Assembly: GCA_009869945.1 (NCBI GenBank)
Contig: WIXG01000013.1
Span: 124,001-188,000, forward strand
Source: Mesaphorura yosii
Taxonomy: Eukaryota > Arthropoda > Collembola > Poduromorpha > Tullbergiidae
Length of the DNA: 64,000 nt
Direction of reading: 5' to 3'
In this document: positions 12,885 through 26,228 of the stretch, in pieces
Layout of the letters: each line of letters opens with the position of its first letter
How positions within the stretch are numbered: the first letter of the stretch is position 1
Program-made: the position numbers and the translations under genes
Notes under the pieces: generated by a model
The model's database searches: none
What the model was told of the DNA's origin: nothing
The model's input: the letters and a program-made list of their open reading frames with translations, nothing else

Positions 12885-13478
12885 AATGCATGTTTTTGTT
12901 CGCATCGAATTGACAACTCCACATCTGTGACTTTCCATGCATTGAACAAAGAAGAAGAATACGTTTCCACGTTCTACCGTATTCCACGCTTCCGGATATT
13001 TTCGGGTTCTCGGTTCCGATTCTTTGGCACTATACACATGCACTTTCTCGCGTTAGCTCTACTCGGATAATAACTTACAGCGGGTTCTAGTTTCGTACAC
13101 AATGTTTTGACGGGTATATCAGGCAATTTATCAGACAAATCGTCGCAATTTGTAATCAGCATCAGTAATTGAGGATTTGCAGTGGCACGCAGCAAACCCA
13201 TAATTTATCTGTTCTCATAATTTGCGCTTACCTTACCCTTCGCCATGAGGCCAATAAAACGTGTACATATCAGCAACGATCAATCTGAAATGGTGGATCA
13301 ACGCAATGACAGCATTGTGCGTGCTGATTTGGGTTTTCCCAAATTAACCTTATAAACGTTACAAACCAAGACTGGTCAGCATTCTCGCTCTGGAGGTAAG
13401 GACTTTCCATATCTTACACCAAAGTGAAGCCGAACGTTTTCCTTCGGGAAATTTTGCTTTCATGTTCCTGGCATTGTA

Positions 13479-13484
13479 TTTATT
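13479..13484 (-). terminator. Candidate polyadenylation signal for the vasohibin gene
   Basis: TTTATT on the + strand, so AATAAA on the - strand, about 145 bases after the vasohibin stop codon. Confidence 0.45.
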
Positions 13485-13629
13485 GTTAAAATTCCATCTG
13501 AGGCAAATCTTGCGATAGTGTGATATTGAGTGTGTAACGATTAGATTAGCATTAGCATTTCACGTAGAGTTTGGAAAATTTTTGACAGATTTGATTCAAT
13601 TTGACCAAGCTGGGAATGTTGTATACACT

Positions 13630-16600
13630 TTACTTGATTTCCTTTTTGGCCCCTTTCTTGCTTTTGGTTTTGATTTTGGTGGCATCATCTGCATTGGCAT
13701 TGACATTGCTGACATTGGTGCTTCTAGTTGTGGCGGTGGTTACTGTCGTTGCTGGCGGTTCAATGGGATTGAGCTTGACCGTGCTAGAAATTCCACCTTC
13801 GGCAGCATAAACCTTCTTCACGACAGGCTTCGGCGGAGGCTTTAACTTTGGAACTTCAGATTTTCGAGGTGCGACTCGAGTCCGACGAAGTTGAGTGCTG
13901 TTGTGTTGCAAAATGTACTCTTCCGTGATGGTGATCGCCGTAGTTTCAGGTTGACTCTTCTTGAGGCTGGCTTGGCCCATTTGAGATCGCAGAAGCTTGG
14001 AAATGCGATGTATATCCACTTGAATGGCTGTACGGACAAGGAAGAGACTAGCAGTTGCTTTCTTAACCTCAGAAGAGCGAATCACCGTGCAGCCGTGCTT
14101 TACCTTCAGGTCGTTTGCTGTAGTCAAGAATCGGTCCTAGCTTCCATTGAATGGCTGCCAAAGAGTGCGGATCGTGTGTAATGGCTCCGCCAACTTTAAT
14201 TTCCAGCAATTCATGACCACTTTGCTGATACGCTGTGCTGAAGTTGTCGAGCAAGTCAGACAGCTTAACAAAGTCTACTGATTTGCTTTGCAAGCCGTGA
14301 TCACGGCTGATGCCCAAAGCACCATAACGGCCAAACATGTAAATTCCGAGCACCACATGTTTGAACTCCTTTCCATTAAACTTCGACCTGGAAGTTGCAG
14401 ACAACAAATTCAGCTATTGAGACAAGAGGCCGCGTTGCGTCAGTGGAGTTCTTACTTGAAATTAATCGGGAATCTTTCAATAAGCAGTGAGCAATTTGTG
14501 AGGTGAATTGAGACAACCAACGCATGCAGACATTTAATTTGTTCACCGGCTCGAATAAGCTTCTTGGCAGTTTCATTGAGATTACGGATTGAAGCGTGAG
14601 TGCTGACTGTAATCAGAGGCTCGCCTTGGCGTTGGTATCTGAAAACAAGAGTATCAATAATTTAGGGTTGGCCCATGTCCATTCGTCCACGACGTGCCCG
14701 TTCATATCTAAATGGCTTTTGTCCATTTTCATAATTACTCTTTCTTAATTTAATCTTTCCATGAAAGGAGAGTGTGAGCAAATTGACTAATCCGATTATC
14801 AAATACGGGAGAAAGTTAAGTTAAAGCGAGTCCAACTAGAGCCAAGTTTGTGTTGCCCATGCCAGTTGGAAAGTTTTAAGAACGGAAAGCAGAATGTAGA
14901 AAACCGTTAATTAGCGAGTTTGCTGGGATTTATGAACCAGAAACCTGGTAGTCATAAATTTGCTTCCAGGCCGTCAACGTGAGATTACTTAGTCAAGAAG
15001 TGGCCTATCTAAGCCCTCTACTTACAGATTTGACTGTAGCTGTGGCGCAACACGAAAGTGAAAGCGTGTTGAGCATTATAACATTATAAGCTCAAAGCGC
15101 ATTCGATTACTTACCCCAGAACATGAAAGTAATTTTGAATCCGCGTCAAGTAGAGACTGATGTCCCACATGTTTGGCTTCTTCTGGAGAGGAGCCGGAGG
15201 AGCAACTTTGTACCCAGTGACGTTGTAAATGTTACTTATGTTCGCTTTGTCCTTCAAACCAGCAGCCGTGGACACGGGAATCTAATTCATTAAAGAAAGA
15301 GTACATGAGATTAGTAGCCCGAACTTCAGTTTCATGTTCACAGATGTGTACTGCATGAATACGCTAAAATGAAACTTTAGCCTTTGCTTCGCTATTCACC
15401 TGCCTCCAAAGAATTGCAGTGCATATTGCACTTTCCATTCAAGTGCTTGATTCCAGAGAGCGGAAGGGGAGAAAGAGTAAATAGCAATGTAGGAATAGTA
15501 AACAGTTGCGGCGTGCTTTCCGAAGAGTACTTTCATGAAACGGTATAAATAGCGAGTTGGGAGCAGAGATTGGAGCAGTTCGTGTTTGGTGCTTTCTCTG
15601 CTTACATCACCGTCGACACAATCTAATCATCTGTCTTACTCTCTCAAGACCAGATCGCCGTACCGTACGTGCCGGCAGATAATTTTGTGAGACTAGTGCA
15701 ATTTTTGCCTCCTCTGCCTGCCTTGCGACTCTGGCTTCGTGAAGGTGAGCTCGAGAACTTTCTATTTACAAAATTTCACGCTGTATTTTCGATAAGGCCC
15801 ATAACGATTTCCTAACAGCATTTCCATTTGCACTCTCCACCGATCGATGGCTGTCAAATTTGAAAGAGCAAAGGAATCACAAGGCAAAGGCAATGACGGA
15901 TCGAAGCAAGCAATAGGCTATTCACAAGTTCATATACTTTTATTGTTATTGGCCAGAAAATAATATGAGCTTATGCGGTACGTGAGAAATGTGAACGTGA
16001 ACAGCGGTGCGAGAATCGTAAAATCGAGTCTGCAGGCTTACTCACCGCCAGATTCACTTTCCCTCTCCTGCCCTCCAATTTTACAATTTTGAGTTTATGC
16101 ACGCACACACTTCCGCGCGACTCCGACTTTCACATTGCTTTCCTTCTTGGGTTATTTGCTCAAGCCTCGTTGAGTCATTTGATTGAGCACATAATCATAC
16201 CATTTCGTTCTTGCTTCCCAATAAGATTCTATAAATCTTGTAACGACTGTGATTACTGTGTGCCACTGCACTACTTTGGCTACGATGTGATTACTTGCTG
16301 AAATACATACTGACTTTCTCCGGTCGCAATCATGAAGCACGACTCACGAGTGAAAACGAGAAGAAAGGAGGTTTAATCAAGCTGGTAGCTGGCTCGTTGA
16401 ACTTTACGTGGCACGACACAGCAGGATATTGAGAAATTTCTTATTCCTGACAGTTGGAGACGAATGACGGCTAATTACTCTTAATAACGCAATAAAATTC
16501 ATTGCCTTATAAGTTGTTGTTCTCTGCCTACAATGCAATGCAGTGATTCTAGATTCGAAATTCACTGAGAAATATAAGCTAATAATGTGCAACTTCTTAT

Positions 16601-18192
16601 AAAATGTTGTACTGCAGTTGGAACACTGAATACGAAATTCGGTAGAGTAGTTTCAATTTATAGATAATGTGTGTACAAAAACACGACGAAAACAGAGCAC
16701 GAGTTGGAAATGTGTGCTGTATGTACAGTGCATGTAAGAGGGTAATCATATTATAACGACTTGATATCCCATTTCTATTCTTTCTATTTCTGGTATTTCC
16801 CATTAATCAAATGGGATCGCAGCGCAAATAGCAACAAACACCAACACGGTACACGTACGAATACGATGAAAGTTGGTTCAATAAATTGCGCTGTCCGCGT
16901 TGTGTGCCCTGAAATATCGTCTCGGTTTACAAAAGTAATGAATTTCACATTTCACGAGACGAGGGTGGGTCAGCGTCAAAAACCAGAAAATAGAAAGCAG
17001 GAGAAATGCTCGTCGTGTCTCGTACGTCAGGACTGGTCGAAATATTAACCATGTAATCATACGAGCCTACGCGCTTATGTAAATGAATCCGAAGATGAAT
17101 GTTGATTATGTTTTATGCAAAATTGAATTAGTTTCAGTCCAAAATCAGAAATATTTGGCATTAGCTAAGAGTAATTTTTTATGACCTGGAAATAAACTCG
17201 GCGCTCGATACTTGTGCTCTGCTCGTGTCAAGCGCGCAGTCAAGTTGATTTCCTGTGGCAATTTCAGCGTGCACTAAATTCTGGATTATACCATGAATTT
17301 TTGGCAACAATACAAAACGAGATGATACTATTGCGCTATAATAATCGGAGAAAGTCTTCACCGCATTACAGGATGAGTTGGAATAAATAATATGGTTAAT
17401 GTGCCAGTCTCGCTCTCCGTCCGGTTTATATCTTTTACATCTCCAGTCTCATTCTGCCCTGCCTTCCTGCCTTCTGGTACTCTTCATTTCGTAGGTTGTT
17501 AAGCCATAAACCGACGTTAACCAGACTGCTTGGCCTGACCAACGGAAAGTCGGAAATGAAACCTATCTTGGACAGGCATCTGCATCTGACTCTGCCTTCC
17601 TGAACGTTGTGAAAGTAACTCTCTCCAGATTCTCGACTACATGACGCATTGGCACAATTCTTATGAACGAACGCAATGAACGATAACGAAACTGAAGGAT
17701 CTACGGCTATTGACGTACCTTGAATTCACTCTGAGTGCCAGCAATCACCCGTTTCTGCTTCTTTGCTTTGGCGATCTTACTCTTCGTCGAATCCACCGCA
17801 ATCGCTGCAGCAGATTTGGCCTTTCCTGATTTCAATTTTGTTCTGGATCCCGTGCTGGCGATTGCAACTGCAGCAGCTAAGATTGTGCTTGTGTCAACTG
17901 TGTCTGATGTTTTTGGATTCGAGAGCTCCTGTTGTGCAATTGCAATGTCAGAGACCGCTGGTTTGCTTGAATTCTTCCCTACTTCTGGTAATGGTGATTT
18001 GAATTTGGTTCTTTTCGGTTTAGCGCTGGTACTCGTATCTTTCATGGCATGTGCGGATTTGGCTGCTTTTTTGGTCAGTTTTGACGACACAGTGAGCAGA
18101 CGACTCAAATGAAGACGTCTTCCGGTTGTTGCAGTGGACGGAAGGACTACCATCGTTCCATCCGCGTAGATACTGATCGTTGATCTCTTCAT
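13630..18192 (-). CDS. Vasohibin-type tubulin tyrosine carboxypeptidase
   Basis: Vasohibins remove the C-terminal tyrosine of alpha-tubulin with a Cys-His-Ser triad, normally in complex with SVBP. Exons in transcript order: 18192-17719, 15281-15115, 14638-14456, 14387-14104, 14027-13630, with matching phases (501 aa from the ATG at 18192). Seen: IKCLHALVVSIHLTN carries the expected catalytic Cys; FKHVVLG the His; GRYGALGISR the Ser; then THDPHSL and WKLGPILD, all as in vertebrate VASH1/2. The N-terminal 150 residues are basic, Ala/Ser/Lys-rich and not conserved. The C-terminal tail is Lys/Thr/Pro-rich and disordered-looking. The 17719 exon stays open upstream to about 18388 without an ATG, so translation may begin further 5' (see 18392-18847). 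The 2.4 kb intron 15282-17718 carries a TATA-like site on the other strand. Core identity is confident; the start is not. Confidence 0.85.
15544..15551 (+). promoter_or_regulatory. TATA-like element inside the vasohibin intron
   Basis: TATAAATA on the + strand lies 33 bases before a weak initiator-like GCAGTT. A strong donor (AAG|GTGAGC at about 15744) would end a 170-base noncoding first exon. It could be the start of an antisense or nested transcript, or a distant 5' leader exon of ERG28 (20973). No transcript evidence is available. Confidence 0.3.
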
Positions 18193-18391
18193 AAATGTGC
18201 CACTTTTGCCGGTTCTGGCCAACTGCTTCGACTTCTGTGAAAGCTTCACAAGAGTCGAATCGGAGTTCTGACGCTCAATCGACAGGGCCAGGCTTTCCAG
18301 GAGACTTTCAGAAGTTCCGTAGCTTAGTGAGTCCAGACTGCTACTATTCTGAGGAGCCTGACGCCTGAGATCTTGCTCGTCTTCATCAATT

Positions 18392-18847
18392 TACCTATTT
18401 TCACTCTGACGCGAAATGACAGCTACAACCATACGGATTAATCTTCTTCAAAATCATCTGCGAGGTTTGGCTAAGGCGAAGATGTGGTCCCTGACTGGTT
18501 GGGGGCTACTGCCTCCGATGGGAGTTCTTTTTCGCGAGCAGCGGCAACAGCGGCGGCAGCAGCTGCCACGACTTCATTACTGCCACTCGCAGCATTCTTC
18601 TTCTTTCCCACTGACATTGACTTTTTTTCTTGGCTTTGCCTGGAGTCTTGCTGTTGCTGCTGCTTTGGGCACCGGAACGATTGTGACTATGTTCATTCTT
18701 ACGACCACCGTCACCACCAGCAGGCTGCGCGCTTTCCGCTGCCAGGACTCCCGTTTGTGATTGGAATCCAGAGTCCGAATTATTATTTAAATCACAGCCT
18801 GGCAAGTTTGCTTTTGATGCGTGTTCAGTAACTGTGATGTCAGCCAT
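18392..18847 (-). pseudogene. Putative disrupted 5' coding segment of the vasohibin gene
   Basis: An ATG at 18847 opens a plausible N-terminus (starting M-A-D-I-T-V-T-E-H) of about 70 codons that ends in a lysine-rich stretch at a run of seven A on the - strand (18622-18628). After this run the protein-like composition, including an Ala-rich tract, continues in another frame. That frame meets TAG near 18471, then acidic codons, then TAA. No convincing splice pair joins it to the exon at 17719-18192. Possibilities are a homopolymer length error, a true frameshift with a downstream start, or an exon I could not resolve. I make no correction here. Confidence 0.35.
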
Positions 18848-20972
18848 TCCACGTGAAGAAAGAGTAGATTTTGCCACCAGATTACGGATTTATCAATTTG
18901 GTTATATTTTATACGCAACAGAATTTGGAATCTTAATTTGGATTCATTGAAATCTCTGACCCAATTACAACATAGTAATATTAATTTTCAGTTAGCTAGC
19001 TAATTTCTTTACTGTGAGAGAGTTTGAGCCATTTCAAATGGCTTTCACTGTTGAATTCTGCGTTAGCGACTTGGCTTCGGATTTGTATGTGAATTTTTTG
19101 GAAAGCGTAAATTGTTGCCAAACCCGTTTCTAACGACACAGGAACAGAACGTGTAAACTGATGTCTCTAGCTAAGACAATAACACAGTAATGGCAAGGCT
19201 CACACCGACCGGTGCGTTGTAGTGCTGCTTCGGGTCAGACACGGACGGGAGAAGGGTTGACATTTGACATTGTACTAAGATGCATGGCTTGGCATGCTCA
19301 ATAAAAAGGTAAAAAAATTAATCTCAAAAAGTTTTCTTGTTACGAGATCCAGGAGGCAAGGGTTATAAATATTGTCCAGCGTGCGTTTCTTCTTCGCTTA
19401 GCGCTGGGACTCACATGTATAAGATTCAAAAAGTTTTCACACAAATAAGGGTGGAAAAGTTATCCGAGTTTGGGCAACGCGTCATTGCACTCATGCCAAG
19501 CTCCATGTGTCGTTCGTTACCAGGAACGCTTGAAGCTTGACGTCTGAATGACCAATTCCACCGCACCGGTTCAAGCAATGAACGGTAGTGTTTTGTGTCC
19601 TCAGGTGAAGTGTCCAGTTCTTGGATTTGGATCATAATTTCTCAAAATGAATCACACAAGTATGCCCATGTTCATTCATAGCCATGGGTTACAAGAGTTA
19701 GCACCTCAGCTCTTTCGTCTTTGCCAAGCCCAATCGCCAAGTTTCTTTTTTTTAGTGGCGGCTCAAGAGTGTGAGAGGCCTCGCCGTAATTTAAGAGTCC
19801 AAGCCAGTCCGTCCAGGCTTGGCCCGCGTACTAGTAAACGGTCAGCTCATAATTTGCACCCGTGACATTTAGAATTATTCATTGGAAATTGGACAATGGG
19901 CAGAGTCATGGTACTGGTACAGAAAGACCTACGAGTGTTTAAAAGAATGGGAGGAAACAGAACTCGTGCTGGGTGTATTATATTGGACAACAGCCAAGCA
20001 AGCCAACACGGAGACAAAGCGAAAGAAAGAACTTTCACCAAAATAAACATGAAAAATGCAGTATGCAGTGTTTGAGCAATAAAATCCCCAATCTACAAAA
20101 AGTCGGCAAGCCAAGATGACCCAGCAGCACGACATGGCTTTGATATCTTTCGAAGGATCACATCTTCAAATCGGGGTCAGGTCTTCTTGCTGTTCATGGA
20201 AAGGTTGCCATTTGTATTATAAATCACTTTGCAATTCATCAGGAAAAAGTACCGCTTTCGCGTGCTGAGCCACCGGAAAATGCCGCATCATTTTTATATT
20301 TATGTAGTATGTTCTTATCGTATTGCTGAAGCCGAAGTCGCGAAACAAGTTTTGGCTGCAGCATCTTTGTCATGTGTATGGCAAATGCCAGATCAGTTAA
20401 GAGTTATGGTTTTGATTGGCGACTTCCCTTCCTTCATCTCATTTCCGAAATCTGTCATGCATTTGTTTGATTCGTGTCGTCTTTAACTTTGCAGTAGCAT
20501 TGCATGCAGTGAAAGTAGAAGAAATCTGAAATCTGGATCATCTGCGGCCTGAACAATGCCGACGGTCGACGGTGCATTAAGCAGTACAGTCGCGCAGCGC
20601 GGGTGCGCACAGTCTGACAATGATAAATTCCCAAATTATTTCTGTTTCTTGCACTTCGTACTGTTTCATAAGCATTTTTCTCAGCGTGGATAAAAATATT
20701 TGTTCATTCAAGCGTTTGTAATTGCATATGTAAGAATGCTTGGCGAATCAAGCGTACTCGCAGAAATTCACAAACTTTTGTACTTTGCTTTTACTGCTCA
20801 ATCTGAAATTCTAATTTCCTTCTTTCCTTCCTGCCCGTGCATCTAGGAAATTATTCATTCGTAGCCACTGTGGCTTGGCTGTGTTACTGCCGCCGCTTTC
20901 TGCTGGAACCGGACAAATACATGTGGAACTGGATACTGGAATTGAAACAGGAGTACTCATTCTCATCTCGAA
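18848..20972. other. Intergenic region before ERG28
   Basis: About 2.1 kb between the upstream end of the vasohibin locus and the ERG28 start codon. Open frames are short and unconvincing. An acceptor-like site (ctag at about 20843-20846) just upstream of ERG28 suggests a spliced 5' leader. I see no RNA gene or element. Confidence 0.4.
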
Positions 20973-21801
20973 ATGGTGCACACAGTAATCTACGTAATGC
21001 GAGGATGGATCGCCTTTGTTGCTTTCATCGAGTAAGTTTTCATGTAACTTTCACTCCTTGAAACTCCGAAACTGGTGATGGTCCACTCATTAATACGTTC
21101 CCTCCCTAATCTTGGCTTTCAGATACAGTAATGCGATCCGCTGCTTCTTTGATGAGAAACAATTTGTCAAGAGTCAGTTATTTGTGGCGGAAAATGTTAC
21201 GGAGCACGGTAAGTACGCATGATGTCTGTGTCAGCATACACGCGGACCTATTCTTAGCGAAAACTTGGATTAAGTTGCCCTTTGACCTCCACCTCTTTTG
21301 TCTTGCTCAGTAACTCCGACGATGGCTAGACTACTAGGCAGGTACTGCCTTCTGAATGGTGTCATTATGAGCCACTGTGCTTTATGTATTCATCACATCC
21401 CAATCATTGTCCTGTCAATCTGCTCATTGACACTATCCATCTTGCTGTATGGATCCGAAGCCTTCTACTATTACTCGACCGCAATAAATTTCTATGTCGT
21501 GTTTCCAATTCTTGTTGCAAGTAAGTCGTCACTTCGTCATCGTCTTAGAAGTGTTGGAAGGATTGAGAGCTTTAAGATTGCTGAGATATTTCTGAACTTT
21601 GCAGTGTTCACGATAGTCTGTCTTGCGATTGCTCCGATTTTCCTGGAAGAGGAGCCCAAACGAAAGAAGCCCTTGTTTTCTGTGGAGGAGGATGAAGACG
21701 AGGATGATTATGAAACCATGATTCTGAAACAACGAACGATGCCTCCACTGCATCCAACCTCGATCCCAGGTGCTGCTACGAAAGGAAAAAAGACGCAATG
21801 A
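20973..21801 (+). CDS. ERG28-like sterol biosynthesis scaffold
   Basis: ERG28 (human C14orf1) is an endoplasmic-reticulum membrane protein that tethers C-4 demethylation enzymes of sterol synthesis. Exons 20973-21031, 21123-21208, 21311-21520 and 21605-21801 give 183 aa with closed phases. Seen: an N-terminal hydrophobic helix beginning M-V-H-T-V-I-Y-V-M-R-G-W, the conserved segment A-R-L-L-G-R-Y-C-L-L-N-G, further hydrophobic helices, S-E-A-F-Y-Y-Y, and a last helix followed by E-E-E-P. The C-terminus has an extra 50-residue acidic and basic tail (about 140 aa in human), ending K-G-K-K-T-Q. Arthropods are usually sterol auxotrophs, so this protein may serve another membrane role or late sterol conversion (inference). 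The last intron is 84 bases and free of in-frame stops. Assignment rests on topology and moderate similarity. Confidence 0.8.
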
Positions 21802-21956
21802 CGTACAGCGTTTGAAACTTTCACCGCATTTGAGGATGTGCTCATAAATCACAAGCCTCATGGCAGAGTCTCATGAATTACGTTTAATCAATCATCAACA
21901 TGATCTCTTAATACTACTTGGACTTCGACTTGCAGTGCACTTGGGAATATAAGAGA

Positions 21957-21960
21957 TTTA

Positions 21961-21962
<2 letters not shown>
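21957..21962 (-). terminator. Polyadenylation signal overlapping the ALKBH6 stop codon
   Basis: AATAAA on the - strand shares its first two bases with the TAA stop of ALKBH6 (21961-21963). If used, the 3' UTR would be only some 15-30 bases. The site lies in the 160-base tail-to-tail gap with ERG28. Confidence 0.5.
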
Positions 21963-23116
<1,154 letters not shown>

Positions 23117-23689
23117 CCTCTTATCAAAGTTCACGGTCCGGATTCACTGGCTGACGCTGCTGGCTTTCTCATAGTTCGCTTCTAATCAATGCAAATTTTG
23201 AACTGTATTTAAGATGACTGGAGTGACATGAACGAGCCCAATGCAATGAGCCGGTCTGGTCACTGCCTCGGAGTCGGTTCTATCGATTACGTTTCGATTC
23301 TCACGATTCTCCCATCTGATTTTGCTGAAATTCGATCTAAAGAATTGAATGGTCCACTGCCAGGAATTTGAACTTTGCTGGCGCGAGTGATGACAAGAGT
23401 GGGAAAGGCAGACGTAAACAAAGCCTCGCACGCAGAACACGTAGACAGGGGCTTCAATTTCTAATTCAGCACAAAGCCAACTCAGATCACCACCGACAAA
23501 CTGAACAGACACTGCCGAAGCGAGATTCATCTTTTCACAAATGTTGGTTCATTTGGAGTTTCAGTAGTGAATGACTAGTGTAAATAATCAGTGCCTGATT
23601 TAAGTGACTTAAATTTTCACAATACGCCTACGTTTTGCTCAACTTGCAACTTGGAAGTCTGAACCCAAAATCCTCCGTAGTTTAATATC
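23117..23689. promoter_or_regulatory. Shared ALKBH6/EXO1 upstream region
   Basis: 573 bases between two divergent start codons. It must hold both 5' leaders and, most simply, a bidirectional promoter. I see no clear TATA box, so the assignment rests on gene layout alone. Confidence 0.5.
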
Positions 23690-26228
23690 ATGGGTATACC
23701 CGGTTTACTGCCATTCGTGAAGAAAGCCTCCAAGAATTCGCACATCAAACATTTCAGTGGTTGCACTGTTGCTGTCGATGCTTATGGCTGGCTGTACAAA
23801 GGAGCATTTGGATGTGGTAAGAATTCTATGAAGTCGTGTTGTCTGAATTAATTGAAATTAATTATTAAGGATCTGTTGTGATTTTCTCGCTTCCAGCTGT
23901 TAAAATTGGGCAGGGAGAGCCAACAGATGTTTACGTCAGATACTGCATGAAATACGTTAACGTGCTTTTATCCCACGGACTTAAGCCGATTCTCGTCTTT
24001 GATGGAAGAAATTTACCGGCCAAGGAACATACTGATGCCAAGCGAAGAGAGTGAGTGAGATGGCTGCAGATAACGGACTATTTATTAGTGTCAAATTCGT
24101 TTTATGTCGCGTATTGCAGGAATCGCAAGGCGAACAAAGCTAAAGCTAAAGAAGCACTTCGTAGAGGGGACAAGAAATCAGCCTGGGAGCATTTCACCAA
24201 ATGCCTAGAAATTACTCCTTCGATGGCTCGTGAATTAATAAAGGTTTGTCGCTTGACGAGCTTATATCGCTTAAAAACAGTGAACTGAATGAACCATCGA
24301 GTTGACTTCTCTGCGATTTCAAATTGTTGCTTCGAATTGTAAGGTTCTTCGCCAAGAGAAAATTGATTACATAATTGCTCCTTACGAGGCCGACGCGCAA
24401 ATGGCTTACCTGGCGAAAACTGGCATCGCTGATCTCGTTTTAACGGAAGACTCTGATTTGATCGTGTTTGGATGTCCGAGGGTAAGAGTTGGTCTTGCTT
24501 GTGGAGTCCATTTACTTCGTACATGTTATTGTGTGTGTCTTTGTCAGGTTTTCTTCAAAATGTCGCTGAATGGGGATGGAGTATATTTCGACCATTCGAA
24601 GTTAAGTAAATGTATGGATATACCTTCAGAGCAGTTTCAGTTCGAGAGATTCAGACAAATGTGTATACTGTCCGGTTGTGATTACTTGCCATCTTTACCC
24701 GGTATTGGTCTAGGAAGAGCGAAAAAAGTTTTCACGATATCTATAAATCCGGACGTTGTGAGGGTTAGTGATATTCTGTATAAATTTTTTAAAGCAAATT
24801 GTCTGATACGACCTATTCATCTATCTTTTAGGTTCTTAAGCAAATTCCTATGATGCTAAAGTTGGATTTAAAAGTACCACAAGAGTACATCGAAAAATTC
24901 ATCAAGGCGGAGCGGACATTTTTGTACCAGCTTGTTTTTGATCCGCGAAGCAGAACATTGCAGCCGCTGAATCCGTATCCTGTAGCTATTGACCCTGCTG
25001 AATTAGGATTCGCAGGAGAATACTTGGATTTGGAGGTTCGCCTTTCTATACATTTTCTGTGGAAGACGGACTTATAGAACTGATCTTCTTCGACTTTAGT
25101 TAATGACAGATATTTGCCTGGGAAATGTTGATTTGAAAACGTTCGAACGCGTGCCAGATTTAGGTTTCGATCCTTGCCACCCCAAATCGGTAAGTTTTAT
25201 TTTAATTTCATTTCCTAATACGTTTACCCCAAGTCCCAGTTTGTCTAATTACAAGATATATGTATTTAGGGTTACCCTGACTCTAGCATTTGGTCGAAGA
25301 ATTTCACGATTCCAAAATGGACCAAACCAGCCGTCGACAAGAAATTAGACACCAAGCATTCATCCACTACCGGGAAAATAACATCCATATCACTTGCCAT
25401 TTCTGGAGTGAATGGTGTTTCTAGCAAGCGGACTTCAAGTAAGAAGCGAGTACCGAGATAAATTACAGCTAGTTAGTTGCCCATCATCTTACAAAAGGTT
25501 TGCCTACAGGATCCGTGACAGTGAAAGCGGAGGAACCTGATACACAACAGATATTGACCCAGTTGAAGGACGAAGAAATCATATCATTATACAGAAATTG
25601 TAAGGGGACGACGAACGATGACTCCAAGACTGTCAAAACGCTCCCAGTTCTGACAGGTGAAGACTCAAGCAGAACAAAGCGACGGTATCTGACAAGCGTC
25701 TACAAAGTATTGGCAAATGACGATGGGAATGCTGATACTGACGACTCAGAAGGTCTTCATGAAGATGATAGTGACGACGAGAGCCCGTTACCAAAGCGAG
25801 CTCGTACGACCGAACCAAGCAGAAGCCTGAGGCCCCGAATTTCGAATCCTTTCTTGAAGACACCCGAAGCACTTCCTCACGTGACTAGAATTCCTCGTGT
25901 TCTTTCAAAGTTGACAAGCCTGAACAATAGCAACGAAAATGGAACGAGACCAAAACCAGCACAAGATGTTAGGCCAAATGGTGGACCGGAACCACGATGC
26001 ATAATTAAGAAAAACACTATCTATGACTTGGACGCACCGAACGTTATTGTCAAGAGCCAGTATGTAGAATCAAATTCCCCAATTTTAGTCTTCAGGGTTA
26101 GCAATCATCTTAATGTGCCATTGTTTGGTTCATACAGGTACTTTAGAAATACCGAAGTTCTTGCCACCGCCGAGAGGACAAACATTCTAAGTTACAGAAC
26201 ACGGAGAGCTGTGAAATTATCCCTCTGA
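23690..26228 (+). CDS. EXO1: Exonuclease 1 (5'-3' flap nuclease of mismatch repair)
   Basis: XPG/FEN1-family nuclease that resects DNA in mismatch repair, recombination and telomere processing. Exons: 23690-23816, 23897-24050, 24120-24243, 24344-24481, 24548-24763, 24832-25035, 25100-25189, 25270-25438, 25498-26228, giving about 650 aa. Seen: start [11 protein letters not shown] (a processed Met-Gly terminus is typical), V-A-V-D-A-Y-G-W-L with a catalytic Asp, [14 protein letters not shown] and T-E-D-S-D-L acidic metal ligands, [13 protein letters not shown] (H2TH entry), and S-S-I-W-S-K-N at the end of the nuclease core. The C-terminal 250 residues are Ser/Asp/Lys-rich and disordered, as in EXO1. 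The last exon has two usable acceptors 12 bases apart (25498, 25510). A possible donor and acceptor near 26097 and 26140 could give a shorter C-terminus. Confidence 0.94.

Noticed and set aside
14028-14127. Frame shift between two overlapping vasohibin frames
   Set aside because: A 76-base intron (14028-14103) with good sites joins both frames exactly.
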